Position numbers and translations under genes: made by a program. The notes below the pieces were generated by a model, which was not told the origin of the DNA, did not search any database, and saw nothing but the letters and a program-made list of their open reading frames with translations. A stretch of 64,000 nt of DNA from Dysgonomonas sp. BGC7 (GTDB lineage Bacteria; Bacteroidota; Bacteroidia; Bacteroidales; Dysgonomonadaceae). Positions within the stretch are counted from its first letter, which is position 1, and each line of letters opens with the position of its first letter. Where the stretch lies: contig NZ_CVRP01000001.1 in NCBI RefSeq assembly GCF_001261735.1, positions 248,001 through 312,000 of the forward strand, written 5' to 3'. Of this stretch, positions 34,510 to 43,852 are shown one piece after another.

Positions 34510-35697
34510 ATGAAAAAGAAAATATATATACTGCTATTTGCAGGATTGTTTATTCTCAATATTGATTTAAGATCTCAGGATGTTTTTTCTCAGGTTCTTA
34601 GCAATATCGAGTTGAATAATACAACATTAAAAGCTTTAAAGGAAAAGACCGATGCTGATAAGATAGGAAATAAGACTGGTATAAATCTGTCTAATCCAGA
34701 GGTTGAGTTCGGATATCTTTGGGGATCGCCGGCTGATGAAGGCAAACGAGTAGATCTTGCCGTAAGCCAATCTTTCGACTTTCCTACAGCATACCGTTAC
34801 AAATCACAATTGTCGGACGGTAAAAATAAACAGGCTGATCTGACATATGAAGAACAGCGCAGGGGCATACTTCAGCAAGCTCGTTTGTTGTGTGTAGAAT
34901 TGGTGTACCAACAAAAGATTCACGATCAGTTAACCGAGAGACTTCAGCAGGCAAAAAGCTTGTCTCAGGCCTATCAGAGAAGCTTCGATCAAGGGTCTAT
35001 AGATATTTTGGAATATAATAAGACAAAACTAAACCTACTGAGTGCAGAGAAAGCACTACAAATGAATGAAGTAGATATGGAGCTAGTGAAGTCGGAGCTG
35101 ATAAGGATGAACGGAGAACAGCCGATTGAAATAAATTTCAGGAATTATCCTTCATACTTATTATCTATCAACTTCGACGACTGGTTTGATAAAGTAAAGG
35201 AGAATAATCCATCTGTGCAGTTGTCTGAAAAGGAAATAGAACTGAGTAAGAAACAGGAACAACTCACCAAGGCTCTTAATCTGCCTAAATTCTCGCTGGG
35301 ATATACGAGCGAGCGTGTTTCGGGTACTACCTTTCAGGGTGTTGCAGTTGGAGTGTCTATTCCTTTGTGGGAAGGACGTAATACTGTAAAGCATCAGAAA
35401 GCACAGACAATGGCTTTGCAGATGCAGTACGACGATTTGAGAATACAGTTTCGCAATGCTCTGAAAAATCAGTATGTAAAAACATATAAGTTGTCTGTTT
35501 TGTTAAAAGAATATCAAGATGCTTTGAACGTAACAAACAATAAAAATTTATTGAAAACGGCTTTGGATAAAGGACAACTGTCTCTGATTAATTACCTGCT
35601 CGAGCTATCCGCATATAATGAAACTGTAGACAAATATCTTGAAACAGAACGTGATTATCAGCTAGGTGTAGCAGAATTACATCAATGGGAATATTGA
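34510..35697 (+). CDS. TolC-family channel of the heavy-metal efflux system (CusC-like)
   Basis: A 395-residue outer-membrane efflux protein with a signal peptide (LLFAGLFILNIDLRSQ). OEP repeats are present (LSNPEVEFGYLWGSP near 60, then YQRSFDQGSIDILEYNKTKL, and PKFSLGYTSERVSGTTF around 260). It is somewhat shorter than the other two TolC-like proteins here, as is typical for the CusC/CzcC branch. It is the last gene of the metal operon, 31 bases after the pump, with a strong terminator 12 bases after its stop. Confidence 0.9.
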   Translation: MKKKIYILLFAGLFILNIDLRSQDVFSQVLSNIELNNTTLKALKEKTDADKIGNKTGINLSNPEVEFGYLWGSPADEGKRVDLAVSQSFDFPTAYRYKSQLSDGKNKQADLTYEEQRRGILQQARLLCVELVYQQKIHDQLTERLQQAKSLSQAYQRSFDQGSIDILEYNKTKLNLLSAEKALQMNEVDMELVKSELIRMNGEQPIEINFRNYPSYLLSINFDDWFDKVKENNPSVQLSEKEIELSKKQEQLTKALNLPKFSLGYTSERVSGTTFQGVAVGVSIPLWEGRNTVKHQKAQTMALQMQYDDLRIQFRNALKNQYVKTYKLSVLLKEYQDALNVTNNKNLLKTALDKGQLSLINYLLELSAYNETVDKYLETERDYQLGVAELHQWEY

Positions 35698-35709
35698 TGA
35701 GTATATGAT

Positions 35710-35785
35710 ATACTATTTGTACTGCCTTGTCTAAAATAATCAAATATATTTGTTTCTATACAAGGCGGTACAATAGTATTTTTTT
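35710..35785 (+). terminator. Intrinsic terminator of the metal-efflux operon
   Basis: A 20-bp stem with one bulged base and one G-T pair (arms 35710-35730 and 35760-35779, 29-base loop) followed by seven T (35779-35785). Confidence 0.85.
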
Positions 35786-35838
35786 GAAAAAATATAGATG
35801 CCATTATTGCTCGTTCCAAGTATCTAATATAAAAATAG

Positions 35839-35846
35839 TACTTTTG
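35839..35846 (+). promoter_or_regulatory. Candidate -7 box (TACTTTTG) for the locus regulator
   Basis: An exact TAnnTTTG match 28 bases before the regulator ATG at 35875, downstream of the terminator of the preceding operon. Confidence 0.5.
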
Positions 35847-35874
35847 ACAAATAAGTAAAATAAACGAGAATACC

Positions 35875-38706
35875 ATGATGGTCATTTACAGATACATTCT
35901 ATTTTTATTATTTATATTAGCAGCTTTACCTCTATTTTCTAATAAACCACATATAATAAACTTACATAGAGAAGACTATAAAGCAGATAATAAAAATTGG
36001 TCTATAGGACAAGACGAAAGAGGATCCATGTATTTTGGTAATGATATAGGATTACTGGAGTTTGATGGTATTGAATGGATACTCAACCGAATACCCAATT
36101 CGTTAATAGCAAGATCCGTTGTCGTATTGTCTCATAATACTATATTTACAGGAAGCTATGAGGAGTTTGGGCGTTGGGATAGGGATGTCTCAGGCAAATT
36201 GGTCTATACCTCTTTAAGCGATAGTCTTGATAAAGCTCTTTTTCGGAACGATGATTTCTGGAAAATCTGGATAGCAAAAGATTGTGTCTATTTTCAGTCT
36301 TTTTCCTCTATATATGTATATGATTATAAGACAGTAGAGAGAGTCCCTTCCGAGAAAGGATTTCTCTTTTTGTCGAAGGTGAGGGAAGAGTTTCTGGTTC
36401 AACAAATGTTAGGCCCCCTTTTCCGGCTGAAAGGTACTCATCTCACAAAGATAGAGGGCAGTGAGATATTTAGTGGTACAGATGTGCGGGTTATTCTTCC
36501 TTACAAAGACAATCAGTATATTATAGGAACAACAACAAAAGGAATCTATCTGTATGATGGAGTGACTTTTAAAGAATGGAATCCCGCGTTGTCGGGAATT
36601 ATGAAATCGAAAGAGCTTAATTGTGGAATATTATCTTCAAGAGGGACTTATTATTTCGGTACTATTCTCGATGGTATGTATGAAGTAGACCTGACAGGGG
36701 AGATAATAGACCATATCTCAACAAAGAATTCTTTACAAAACAATACGGTTTTGTCTCTTTACGAAGACAATCTTAACAATGTATGGGTTGCCCTCGACCG
36801 GGGAATCTCCTATATCCAATATATTGACAATATGAGTAGTTTCACAGACCCTACAGGTAATACCGGAGCTGTATATGGGGGTGTATTGTGGAATGATAAG
36901 TTATTTATAGGAACCAATCAGGGTGTATTCTATATTCCTCAGGCGGGACTAAATAAATCAGTTTCTCTTTCCGATCTGAAAATGATTGATGGAACACAAG
37001 GACAGGTTTGGGGGTTTAAAGTTGTAGAAGGTAAGCTATATTGTTGTCACAACAAAGGTCTGAAAGAGATACACGAAAACCTGACTGTGAGTGATGCTTT
37101 TGCAATAGGTACAGGCGTATATAGTATTTCTAATGCGAGAATTAAGAGTGTCGATTTACTGATACTGTCTACTTATCAGTCAATAAGGATAATAGATAAA
37201 AAAACGAATAAAATATACAGACCCGGACAAATATCAGAACCGATAATAAATGCAGAATTAGACCATTTAGGAAATGTTTGGCTTGAGCATTTCAACCGAG
37301 GCGTTTATCGTTGTCGCTTAGACGAAGATTTGACAGGGTTTCGTAGTTTTTCTTATTATGGAGGAAATAATAATGATGAGTTGCCATATAAACTGAAGCT
37401 GTTTAAAGTAGGAGGGCGTATCGTTCTTCTAGGTAATGATAGTTTTTATACTTATGATGATATAGTCGATAAAATTATACCTAACAAGAATTTGAATGAC
37501 TGTTTCAATAATGTAAAAGATCTTAGACAAATTATTCCTATCAAGGATGAACTCTTTTGGGCACTTACGAGTAATGCCATATATAAGTTTTCTTATGATG
37601 GCTACAATGCATCGATTCTCGAGAATTATAATTTAGGAATGAATTTGTCGTTGGTAAATGCTTACGAAAACATTTCTATTTTAAATGATTCACTTAGTCT
37701 TATTTGTCTCGATAATGGATTTCTTCTGTATAATAACCAATCAGTTGACAGAAATTATAGAAATACAAAAAGAGTATTGCTTCTACCTTATCTCGAATCG
37801 TTAGAATGTATTAACTCTGATGGAGTATCTGAATATAAAAGTCTGACAGAGCCAGTTAAGATATCATATAACTTCAATACAATAACATTTTCTTTTTCTT
37901 CAGAAAATACATATGCAAATAGTTTATCTTTTCAGTATATGCTCGAAGGCGTAGACTTGGATTGGTCGGCTGCTCAAAAAGTAAATAATGTAACCTATGC
38001 ACGCTTGCCTAAAGGAGAGTATACTTTTAAGGTAAGAACGGTAGATGGTTTAGGTAATTATTCGGATATCACTTCATTCCGCTTCGAAGTATCTTCTCCA
38101 TGGTATTCTACAATATGGGCATACTTCTTATATGTAGCATTAGTTATATTTTTAATGTACGCTTCTTGGATGTTGGTTTTGAGAAGATACCGAAACTTAC
38201 ACTTGCAAAAGATACGGCATAGAGAAACTAAGAGACTCAGAACCTTAGCCGGAGAGTTACAACAAGAAGTAGAACAGAAGAGTGCAGAAATACTTACTCA
38301 AACCTCATTTATAATACAAAAAAATGAACTGATTCTGAAAATAAAAGATATTATTGATGAATTCTATTCTAAGAATAAAACGAATACATTATTACCTTTG
38401 TATCAGAAGATCAATTCTTTATTAAATAATAACCTTAATTCGGAAGACGACTGGAAGATGTTTTTAATAAAGTTTGAAGAAAAACATACCGGATTCTTCA
38501 AAAAATTAAAAATGCTTTATCCTCAACTTACTAATAGTGATCTTAGATTATGTGCCTGCCTGAAGCTCAATCTGGAGACAAAAGAAATTGCTTCTCTAAT
38601 GAATTTATCAATCAGGGCTGTTGAAAATAGCCGTTATAGACTACGTAAAAAGTTAAATTTACAGCCTTCTCAAAACCTCAATGAGTTCTTCCTTAAGATA
38701 GATTGA
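35875..38706 (+). CDS. Membrane-spanning LuxR-type regulator with periplasmic beta-propeller sensor (PUL regulator)
   Basis: 943 residues. A signal peptide (about 1-22) precedes a periplasmic two-bladed propeller-like sensor made of Reg_prop repeats (GQDERGSMYFGNDIGLLEFD, LYEDNLNNVWVALDRGISYI). A Y_Y_Y domain follows (about 655-740, LEGVDLDWSAAQKVNNVTYA). One membrane helix lies near 748-770, then a coiled coil (about 780-830) and a C-terminal LuxR/GerE-type helix-turn-helix (LTNSDLRLCACLKLNLETKE, 886-930). There is no histidine kinase or receiver, so it senses glycan in the periplasm and binds DNA directly through the membrane. It lies next to susC on the same strand and most likely controls the glucan locus. 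Confidence 0.88.
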   Translation: MMVIYRYILFLLFILAALPLFSNKPHIINLHREDYKADNKNWSIGQDERGSMYFGNDIGLLEFDGIEWILNRIPNSLIARSVVVLSHNTIFTGSYEEFGRWDRDVSGKLVYTSLSDSLDKALFRNDDFWKIWIAKDCVYFQSFSSIYVYDYKTVERVPSEKGFLFLSKVREEFLVQQMLGPLFRLKGTHLTKIEGSEIFSGTDVRVILPYKDNQYIIGTTTKGIYLYDGVTFKEWNPALSGIMKSKELNCGILSSRGTYYFGTILDGMYEVDLTGEIIDHISTKNSLQNNTVLSLYEDNLNNVWVALDRGISYIQYIDNMSSFTDPTGNTGAVYGGVLWNDKLFIGTNQGVFYIPQAGLNKSVSLSDLKMIDGTQGQVWGFKVVEGKLYCCHNKGLKEIHENLTVSDAFAIGTGVYSISNARIKSVDLLILSTYQSIRIIDKKTNKIYRPGQISEPIINAELDHLGNVWLEHFNRGVYRCRLDEDLTGFRSFSYYGGNNNDELPYKLKLFKVGGRIVLLGNDSFYTYDDIVDKIIPNKNLNDCFNNVKDLRQIIPIKDELFWALTSNAIYKFSYDGYNASILENYNLGMNLSLVNAYENISILNDSLSLICLDNGFLLYNNQSVDRNYRNTKRVLLLPYLESLECINSDGVSEYKSLTEPVKISYNFNTITFSFSSENTYANSLSFQYMLEGVDLDWSAAQKVNNVTYARLPKGEYTFKVRTVDGLGNYSDITSFRFEVSSPWYSTIWAYFLYVALVIFLMYASWMLVLRRYRNLHLQKIRHRETKRLRTLAGELQQEVEQKSAEILTQTSFIIQKNELILKIKDIIDEFYSKNKTNTLLPLYQKINSLLNNNLNSEDDWKMFLIKFEEKHTGFFKKLKMLYPQLTNSDLRLCACLKLNLETKEIASLMNLSIRAVENSRYRLRKKLNLQPSQNLNEFFLKID

Positions 38707-38822
38707 TGTATATGTATCTTATTGTTGTTTAGCGTTTTATTTTTTTTTGAGAGGTAATAGTGAGTTTGTAATACTGTTAAAATCTAATGGTATGTATCTA
38801 TGATGTATTAACTTTTTATAAG

Positions 38823-38877
38823 GTTTTGGTCGTGTTGCATAATTTTGACACAGATCTAATATCATACGACCGAAAAC
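38823..38877. repeat. Inverted repeat bracketing the susC promoter box
   Basis: GTTTTGGTCGT (38823-38833) and ACGACCGAAAAC (38866-38877) are reverse complements apart from one bulged base, 32 bases apart. The TAATTTTG box at 38840-38847 lies between them. This placement suits an operator for the adjacent LuxR-type regulator or a DNA/RNA hairpin. It is a prediction from sequence alone. Confidence 0.5.
38840..38847 (+). promoter_or_regulatory. Candidate -7 box (TAATTTTG) for susC
   Basis: An exact TAnnTTTG match 167 bases before the susC ATG, inside the inverted repeat 38823-38877. The long leader resembles those of other SusC genes. Confidence 0.4.
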
Positions 38878-39013
38878 AGCCATGATGTATTGACTATTTG
38901 ATAGATTATTTCGAAGGTTAATAAACAGCGTTTCCGTAAACTGTTATCATTACTTTTCTGTTGTTCATAGTAGATTTATTTGAAAAAAGTGTGTTTAAAT
39001 AAAAAGTAAAACT

Positions 39014-42000
39014 ATGAAAATTAAACCTAAAAGAACATTTATTACACAAGGAGCAAATTCTTTCCTCAGGAAAAGTTTTGTATTCTTGACTTGCTTCCTA
39101 CTGGCAAGTACTGTAAGTATTTATGCTCAAAACAAAACTGTTTCAGGTAAAGTTACAGATGCCCTAAGCGAACCGCTTATAGGAGTAAGTGTAAAAATAC
39201 AAGGAACTACAAATGGAACAATTACTGATATAGATGGTATGTATTCATTGTCTGTTAAACAAGGAGATGCTTTGGAATTTTCTTATGTTGGCATGAAGAC
39301 ACAGCTTATAAAAGTTACTTCTCAGAGTACTATTAATGTAATATTGGCAGATGATGCAAGAGTATTGACTGAAACTGTTGTCATTGGTTACGGTACTTCG
39401 AAGAAAGCTGACCTTACAGGATCTATCGGTAGTGTAAACTCAGATGCAATAATGAAACAACCCGCACTCAATGCTGTACAGTCTGTACAGGGTAAAATTT
39501 CGGGTGTTAATATTATTAGTAATGACTCTCCGGGTTCTACTCCTACAGTGATTATTCGTGGTATGGGTACTACCTTAGGGGGACGTAATCCTTTATATAT
39601 TGTTGACGGTTTTCCTGTAGATGATATAAAGAATATAAACTCTTCCGATATCGTTTCTATGGATGTTCTTAAAGATGCATCTTCGGCTTCTATCTACGGT
39701 GTGAGAGCAGCTAATGGTGTTATTTTAGTAACTACCAAAAAAGGAAAAACCGGTTCTGCAAAGATCGGAGTAGAATCATATGTTGGGATGAAGACTGTTT
39801 TGAATAAAGTGAAAATGGCAAATGCATCTCAGTATATTGAGTACTTCAATCAGAATCAGGATTTGTTGAAATCATATGCTAAGGAAGCAGATAAAAAGAA
39901 TTTCTATAATCTGGCACCTGCTAGCGAACAGGCTAATAATACAGATTGGTACGATGAACTATTACGTACAGGTGTGTTTACTAACAATGTTGTTTCACTG
40001 TCAGGAGGTAGCGAAGCTGTAGATTACTATCTAAGTTATAACTATTACGATGAAAGTGGTATTCTTGACAATCAGAATTTTCAACGTACGACTATCAGAA
40101 ACAACAACGTCTATAAGTTTTTTAATGATCGTTTAAAATTCAGCCAGAATCTGAATCTATCATTCTCTACCGATCGCCCGAAACCTTATGGTGCATTCAA
40201 TGAGGCTTATCGTCAATCTCCGCTGGTAGGACCTAAGTTCCCTAATGGACGTTGGGGTACATCAAGTGTCGATAAAGCAAGCGGTATTGCCGGACTTGAA
40301 GGTACTAATATGGGTAAACTTAATTCAATAGGCAATCCTTTATTTAATATCGACAATTCGGCACAAAAATCTAAAACTCTTTCAGTACAGGGAGGTTTTG
40401 AAGGTGAGTTCAAAGTCACAGATTTCTTGAAGGTGAATTCTCGTTTTGGTGCAACTAAATTCTATTATAAAGACCGTCAGTTCGAAAATAAAGAGAACGC
40501 ATGGTTGGCAGTAAACCCTACTAAAACATCAGCAGATTATCAGGCTAGTAAAGCGGCCAATCCCGGAAAAAATAACTGGGCTAGTAACTCTTTGAGACTT
40601 GAAGAACTGGAAACATTCCGTTGGGTATGGGAAGCTTTTGCAACATTCAATAAAGATTTCGACAAACATCATGTTGAGGCTGTAGTTGGTACTTCTCGTG
40701 AAAAATCTGGTATAGGTAATAACTCTGTATTCAAAGTTTATGATGTTCCTGAGAAGTCACAATATTGGAGTATTGGTAAGGCTTCTGGTGCATATGCTAT
40801 GGATGTGGAAAGAGAATATGACTATACTCCTCGTGCTCTAGCTTCATATTTTGCTCGTGTTCAGTATAATTATGATAATAAATATTACCTATCAGGAACG
40901 GTAAGACGTGATGGTTCAAGTACTTTTAAATCAAATGAAGATTATTGGGGCACATTCCCTTCTATCGGTTTAGGCTGGACTATCTCGAAAGAAAGCTTTA
41001 TGCAGGATATTACTGTTCTTAATTATTTGAAATTGAGAGGTACATGGGGAAAATTGGGTAATCAGGATGTACCATTGAATGTTAATCAAATATATACATC
41101 TACAGGTAGTGCAAATTACAATTATGTATTTGGTCCTAGTCAGAGTTTAGTATATGGAGCAGCATTTGGTTCTCCTGTAATGCCTTTATCTTGGGAGGTT
41201 ACCAGAGAGTGGGGCGTAGGTTTCGACTTTTCACTTCTAGATGATAGATTAACAGGTAATTTCGACTATTATAACAAGTTAAATACAAATACTATTCTGA
41301 AAGTAAAACCGGTACAAAATACTTGGTATGAAAAAGAATTCTATGCACATGGTGCTAAGGTAGAAAATGCTGGTTTTGAGGTTGGTCTTGGTTGGAGCGA
41401 CAAATTGGCTAATGGTTTAATCTATGAAATATCAGCAAATTATTCATATAACAAAAATGAAGTAAAAAATGTGACTCCTACTTATGATGGTGATACCGGA
41501 GGTAGCTTGAGTGACGGCCAAATTACTAAACGTTTGAGAGAAGGTGAACCTGTATATGCATGGTGGCTGTTAGAAGCTGATGGAGTATGGCAGACTCAGG
41601 CTGAAATTGATGATCCAAATAATGCAAAATTAGGAACTCCTAAAGTTGGTCATTTGAGATATAAAGATCAAAATGGTGATGGTATGATTGATGACCGCGA
41701 CAAAGTTTATATGGGTTCATATCTTCCAACATCTAACTATGGTATCCATGTTGGTTTAGGCTATAAGAGCTTCGACTTTAGTATAGATGGTTATGGTGTT
41801 GCCGGAAATAAAATATATAATGGATTGAAACACGGTCGTATAGACGGAGGTGAAAATATCACTTATGAAACTTATAAAAACAGATGGACAGGAGCAGGTT
41901 CTACGAATGAGCATCCCGGAGCTAACAGAGATAGCTATTCATCCAGCTATTTCCTAGAGAGCGGAGCATTCTTCCGTATCAATAACATTACTTTAGGATA

Positions 42001-42223
42001 TACACTAAATGATTTGGTATTCTCAGGTTCTAAGTTGAGATTTTATGTAACTGCTCAAAATCCATTTATGTTTACAGGATACTCAGGATTTTCTCCGGAA
42101 ATATCTGGTTATTCTACCGATACACAGGTGCCTGTGGGTGACCCAAGTAGAACAGCAGGTATTGAGTTAACAGCTTATCCGACAACTCGCAATTTTATTT
42201 TTGGTCTTAACCTGCAATTTTAA
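39014..42223 (+). CDS. SusC-like TonB-dependent outer-membrane glycan transporter
   Basis: A 1069-residue SusC/RagA protein. The signal segment ends at SIYAQ (about 39). A carboxypeptidase-regulatory-like beta-sandwich follows (about 43-115, KVTDALSEPLIGVSVKIQGT), then a TonB-box-like stretch (TVVIGYGT, 121-128), the plug (IRGMGTTLGGRNPLYIVDGF and YGVRAANGVILVTTKKGKTG) and a 22-stranded barrel to the C-terminal NFIFGLNLQF. It imports oligosaccharides with the SusD lid encoded 23 bases downstream. Its N-terminal region lacks a signal-transducing STN domain, which agrees with regulation by the separate LuxR-type protein. Confidence 0.96.
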   Translation: MKIKPKRTFITQGANSFLRKSFVFLTCFLLASTVSIYAQNKTVSGKVTDALSEPLIGVSVKIQGTTNGTITDIDGMYSLSVKQGDALEFSYVGMKTQLIKVTSQSTINVILADDARVLTETVVIGYGTSKKADLTGSIGSVNSDAIMKQPALNAVQSVQGKISGVNIISNDSPGSTPTVIIRGMGTTLGGRNPLYIVDGFPVDDIKNINSSDIVSMDVLKDASSASIYGVRAANGVILVTTKKGKTGSAKIGVESYVGMKTVLNKVKMANASQYIEYFNQNQDLLKSYAKEADKKNFYNLAPASEQANNTDWYDELLRTGVFTNNVVSLSGGSEAVDYYLSYNYYDESGILDNQNFQRTTIRNNNVYKFFNDRLKFSQNLNLSFSTDRPKPYGAFNEAYRQSPLVGPKFPNGRWGTSSVDKASGIAGLEGTNMGKLNSIGNPLFNIDNSAQKSKTLSVQGGFEGEFKVTDFLKVNSRFGATKFYYKDRQFENKENAWLAVNPTKTSADYQASKAANPGKNNWASNSLRLEELETFRWVWEAFATFNKDFDKHHVEAVVGTSREKSGIGNNSVFKVYDVPEKSQYWSIGKASGAYAMDVEREYDYTPRALASYFARVQYNYDNKYYLSGTVRRDGSSTFKSNEDYWGTFPSIGLGWTISKESFMQDITVLNYLKLRGTWGKLGNQDVPLNVNQIYTSTGSANYNYVFGPSQSLVYGAAFGSPVMPLSWEVTREWGVGFDFSLLDDRLTGNFDYYNKLNTNTILKVKPVQNTWYEKEFYAHGAKVENAGFEVGLGWSDKLANGLIYEISANYSYNKNEVKNVTPTYDGDTGGSLSDGQITKRLREGEPVYAWWLLEADGVWQTQAEIDDPNNAKLGTPKVGHLRYKDQNGDGMIDDRDKVYMGSYLPTSNYGIHVGLGYKSFDFSIDGYGVAGNKIYNGLKHGRIDGGENITYETYKNRWTGAGSTNEHPGANRDSYSSSYFLESGAFFRINNITLGYTLNDLVFSGSKLRFYVTAQNPFMFTGYSGFSPEISGYSTDTQVPVGDPSRTAGIELTAYPTTRNFIFGLNLQF

Positions 42224-42246
42224 CAACACGCTAAAAGTATAGAATC

Positions 42247-43701
42247 ATGAAAAAAATATACATAGGAATTATATCATTTGCCCTCTTGTTATTTGCCTCA
42301 GGCTGTAGCGACTTTTTGGATGTAAATTCTCAGGAGAATGTTGAAGAGGATGATAAAGATGAAGTATATACTCCCGAAATGTTTGTAAATGGAGTATATG
42401 GAATGTTTACCGATTGGGATTACGCATTTTCATTTCTTGCCATTACTGAAATGATTTCAGATAATGCTGATAAAGGCAGTTCTCCCGGTGACCCGGGCGG
42501 TGATAAAGATTTGTTCGATAATCTAACTTTTACCAGTGGGGCCGGATCAATTGATGCGATGTGGACAAAATGGTATAAAACTATCGGACGTGCTACAAAA
42601 TCTATCGAGTTTACAGAGAGCACTCCTATTGAGGATGCAAAATATAAGAACAGATTGATTGGCGAAGCTAAATTTCTTAGAGCTGTAAGTTATTTCTATT
42701 TGGTCAGAGGTTGGGGTGATGTTTCTATTCAGAATAAAGATGTAACATCAAGAGCTCCTAAAGCAGATGTTTATGCATATATCGAACAAGACCTGAAAGA
42801 TGCAATGAAAGTATTACCCGAAAAATATACAGATAGCAAAGATCTTGGTCGGGCTACAATGGGTGCAGCACAAGGACTTTTATCTAAAGTATATTTATAT
42901 CAGGGTAAATGGCAGGAAGCATATGATAATGCATCAGCCGTTATATCTAATACAGCATACGGTTATAGCCTGATAGATTACTCTCTTATATGGAGAGCAG
43001 AAGGAGAAAACAGTTCGGAATCTTTATTTGAAATTCAAGCTAGTGGAGGTTCTCCTGCACACGGTATTCAGCAGTATTCAGAAACTCAGGGTGCTCGTGG
43101 AGGAACAGGCTGGGGCTGGGGATTCAATACTCCTACTCAGGATTTATTAAATGCTTTCAATGCAGAGACAAGTACTCAATCTGGAGTTACAGGTGATGTT
43201 ATTCGTCGCAATGCAACTATTATGTTCAACAATTCTATATTGTATGATGGTTATGAACTTAAAAACTGCGAAAACCCGATGTATAATATGAAAGCTTATT
43301 CCAGTGCGAATAAAGGTGCAGCAGATGGAGATAAAAACTTAAGATATCTTCGTTTGGGAGAAATCTATCTGATAAAGGCTGAAGCTGCTAACGAATTAGG
43401 TTTAGTTACAGGCGAGAATGGAGCATTGGCTGCATTAAATAAAATCAGAGATAGAGTGAAGCTTAAAGAAGTAACTACAACCGATAAAGCTGAATTGCGT
43501 AAAGCTATCTGGCACGAACGTCGTCTTGAGCTGGCTTTCGAACACGATCGTTGGTTCGACCTGATCCGTACAGGCGAAGCTGAAACAGTAATGAAAGCTC
43601 ACGGCAAACCATTTATTCATGGTAGACATGAATTGTTTCCTATCTCGAACACACAATTATTAAATACTCCTTCTTTAGGACAGAATCCGGGCTGGAGCTA
43701 A
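42247..43701 (+). CDS. SusD-like surface glycan-binding lipoprotein
   Basis: A 484-residue SusD/RagB lipoprotein with a lipobox ending at Cys20 (FASGC), then SDFLDVN, the usual SusD opening. The TPR-like helical core (YKNRLIGEAKFLRAVSYFYL near 140) and the C-terminal WHERRLELAFEHDRWFDLIR motif (near 420) are classic. It closes the SusC barrel and binds the sugar at the surface. There is no SusE/SusF-like or surface glycan-binding protein gene next to it. Confidence 0.96.
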   Translation: MKKIYIGIISFALLLFASGCSDFLDVNSQENVEEDDKDEVYTPEMFVNGVYGMFTDWDYAFSFLAITEMISDNADKGSSPGDPGGDKDLFDNLTFTSGAGSIDAMWTKWYKTIGRATKSIEFTESTPIEDAKYKNRLIGEAKFLRAVSYFYLVRGWGDVSIQNKDVTSRAPKADVYAYIEQDLKDAMKVLPEKYTDSKDLGRATMGAAQGLLSKVYLYQGKWQEAYDNASAVISNTAYGYSLIDYSLIWRAEGENSSESLFEIQASGGSPAHGIQQYSETQGARGGTGWGWGFNTPTQDLLNAFNAETSTQSGVTGDVIRRNATIMFNNSILYDGYELKNCENPMYNMKAYSSANKGAADGDKNLRYLRLGEIYLIKAEAANELGLVTGENGALAALNKIRDRVKLKEVTTTDKAELRKAIWHERRLELAFEHDRWFDLIRTGEAETVMKAHGKPFIHGRHELFPISNTQLLNTPSLGQNPGWS

Positions 43702-43715
43702 TTATAACAGATATG

Positions 43716-43744
43716 TTGCTGCACATTTAGGCAGTGTGCAGCAA
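43716..43744 (+). terminator. Hairpin between susD and the GH3 gene
   Basis: A perfect 10-bp stem (TTGCTGCACA at 43716-43725 and its complement at 43735-43744, 9-base loop) directly followed by TATTCTTTG. The T tract is imperfect, so it may act as an attenuator, a processing stop that stabilises susCD mRNA, or a weak terminator. Confidence 0.5.
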
Positions 43745-43852
43745 TATTCTTTGTCTTATCTATGTCGGCTTGAAAGGAAAAGATTGGTTTTATTAGGTTA
43801 TTGGTATTCAAGGGTTATAGGTAAATAGGTTTTTTAAGGTATAATAAAGAAA

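Larger units (their letters stand above)
38707..39013. other. Intergenic region upstream of susC (307 bases)
   Basis: It contains a candidate promoter (38840-38847) bracketed by an inverted repeat (38823-38877), both listed separately, and a predicted leader of about 160 bases. No terminator for the regulator gene and no reading frame are visible. Confidence 0.5.
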
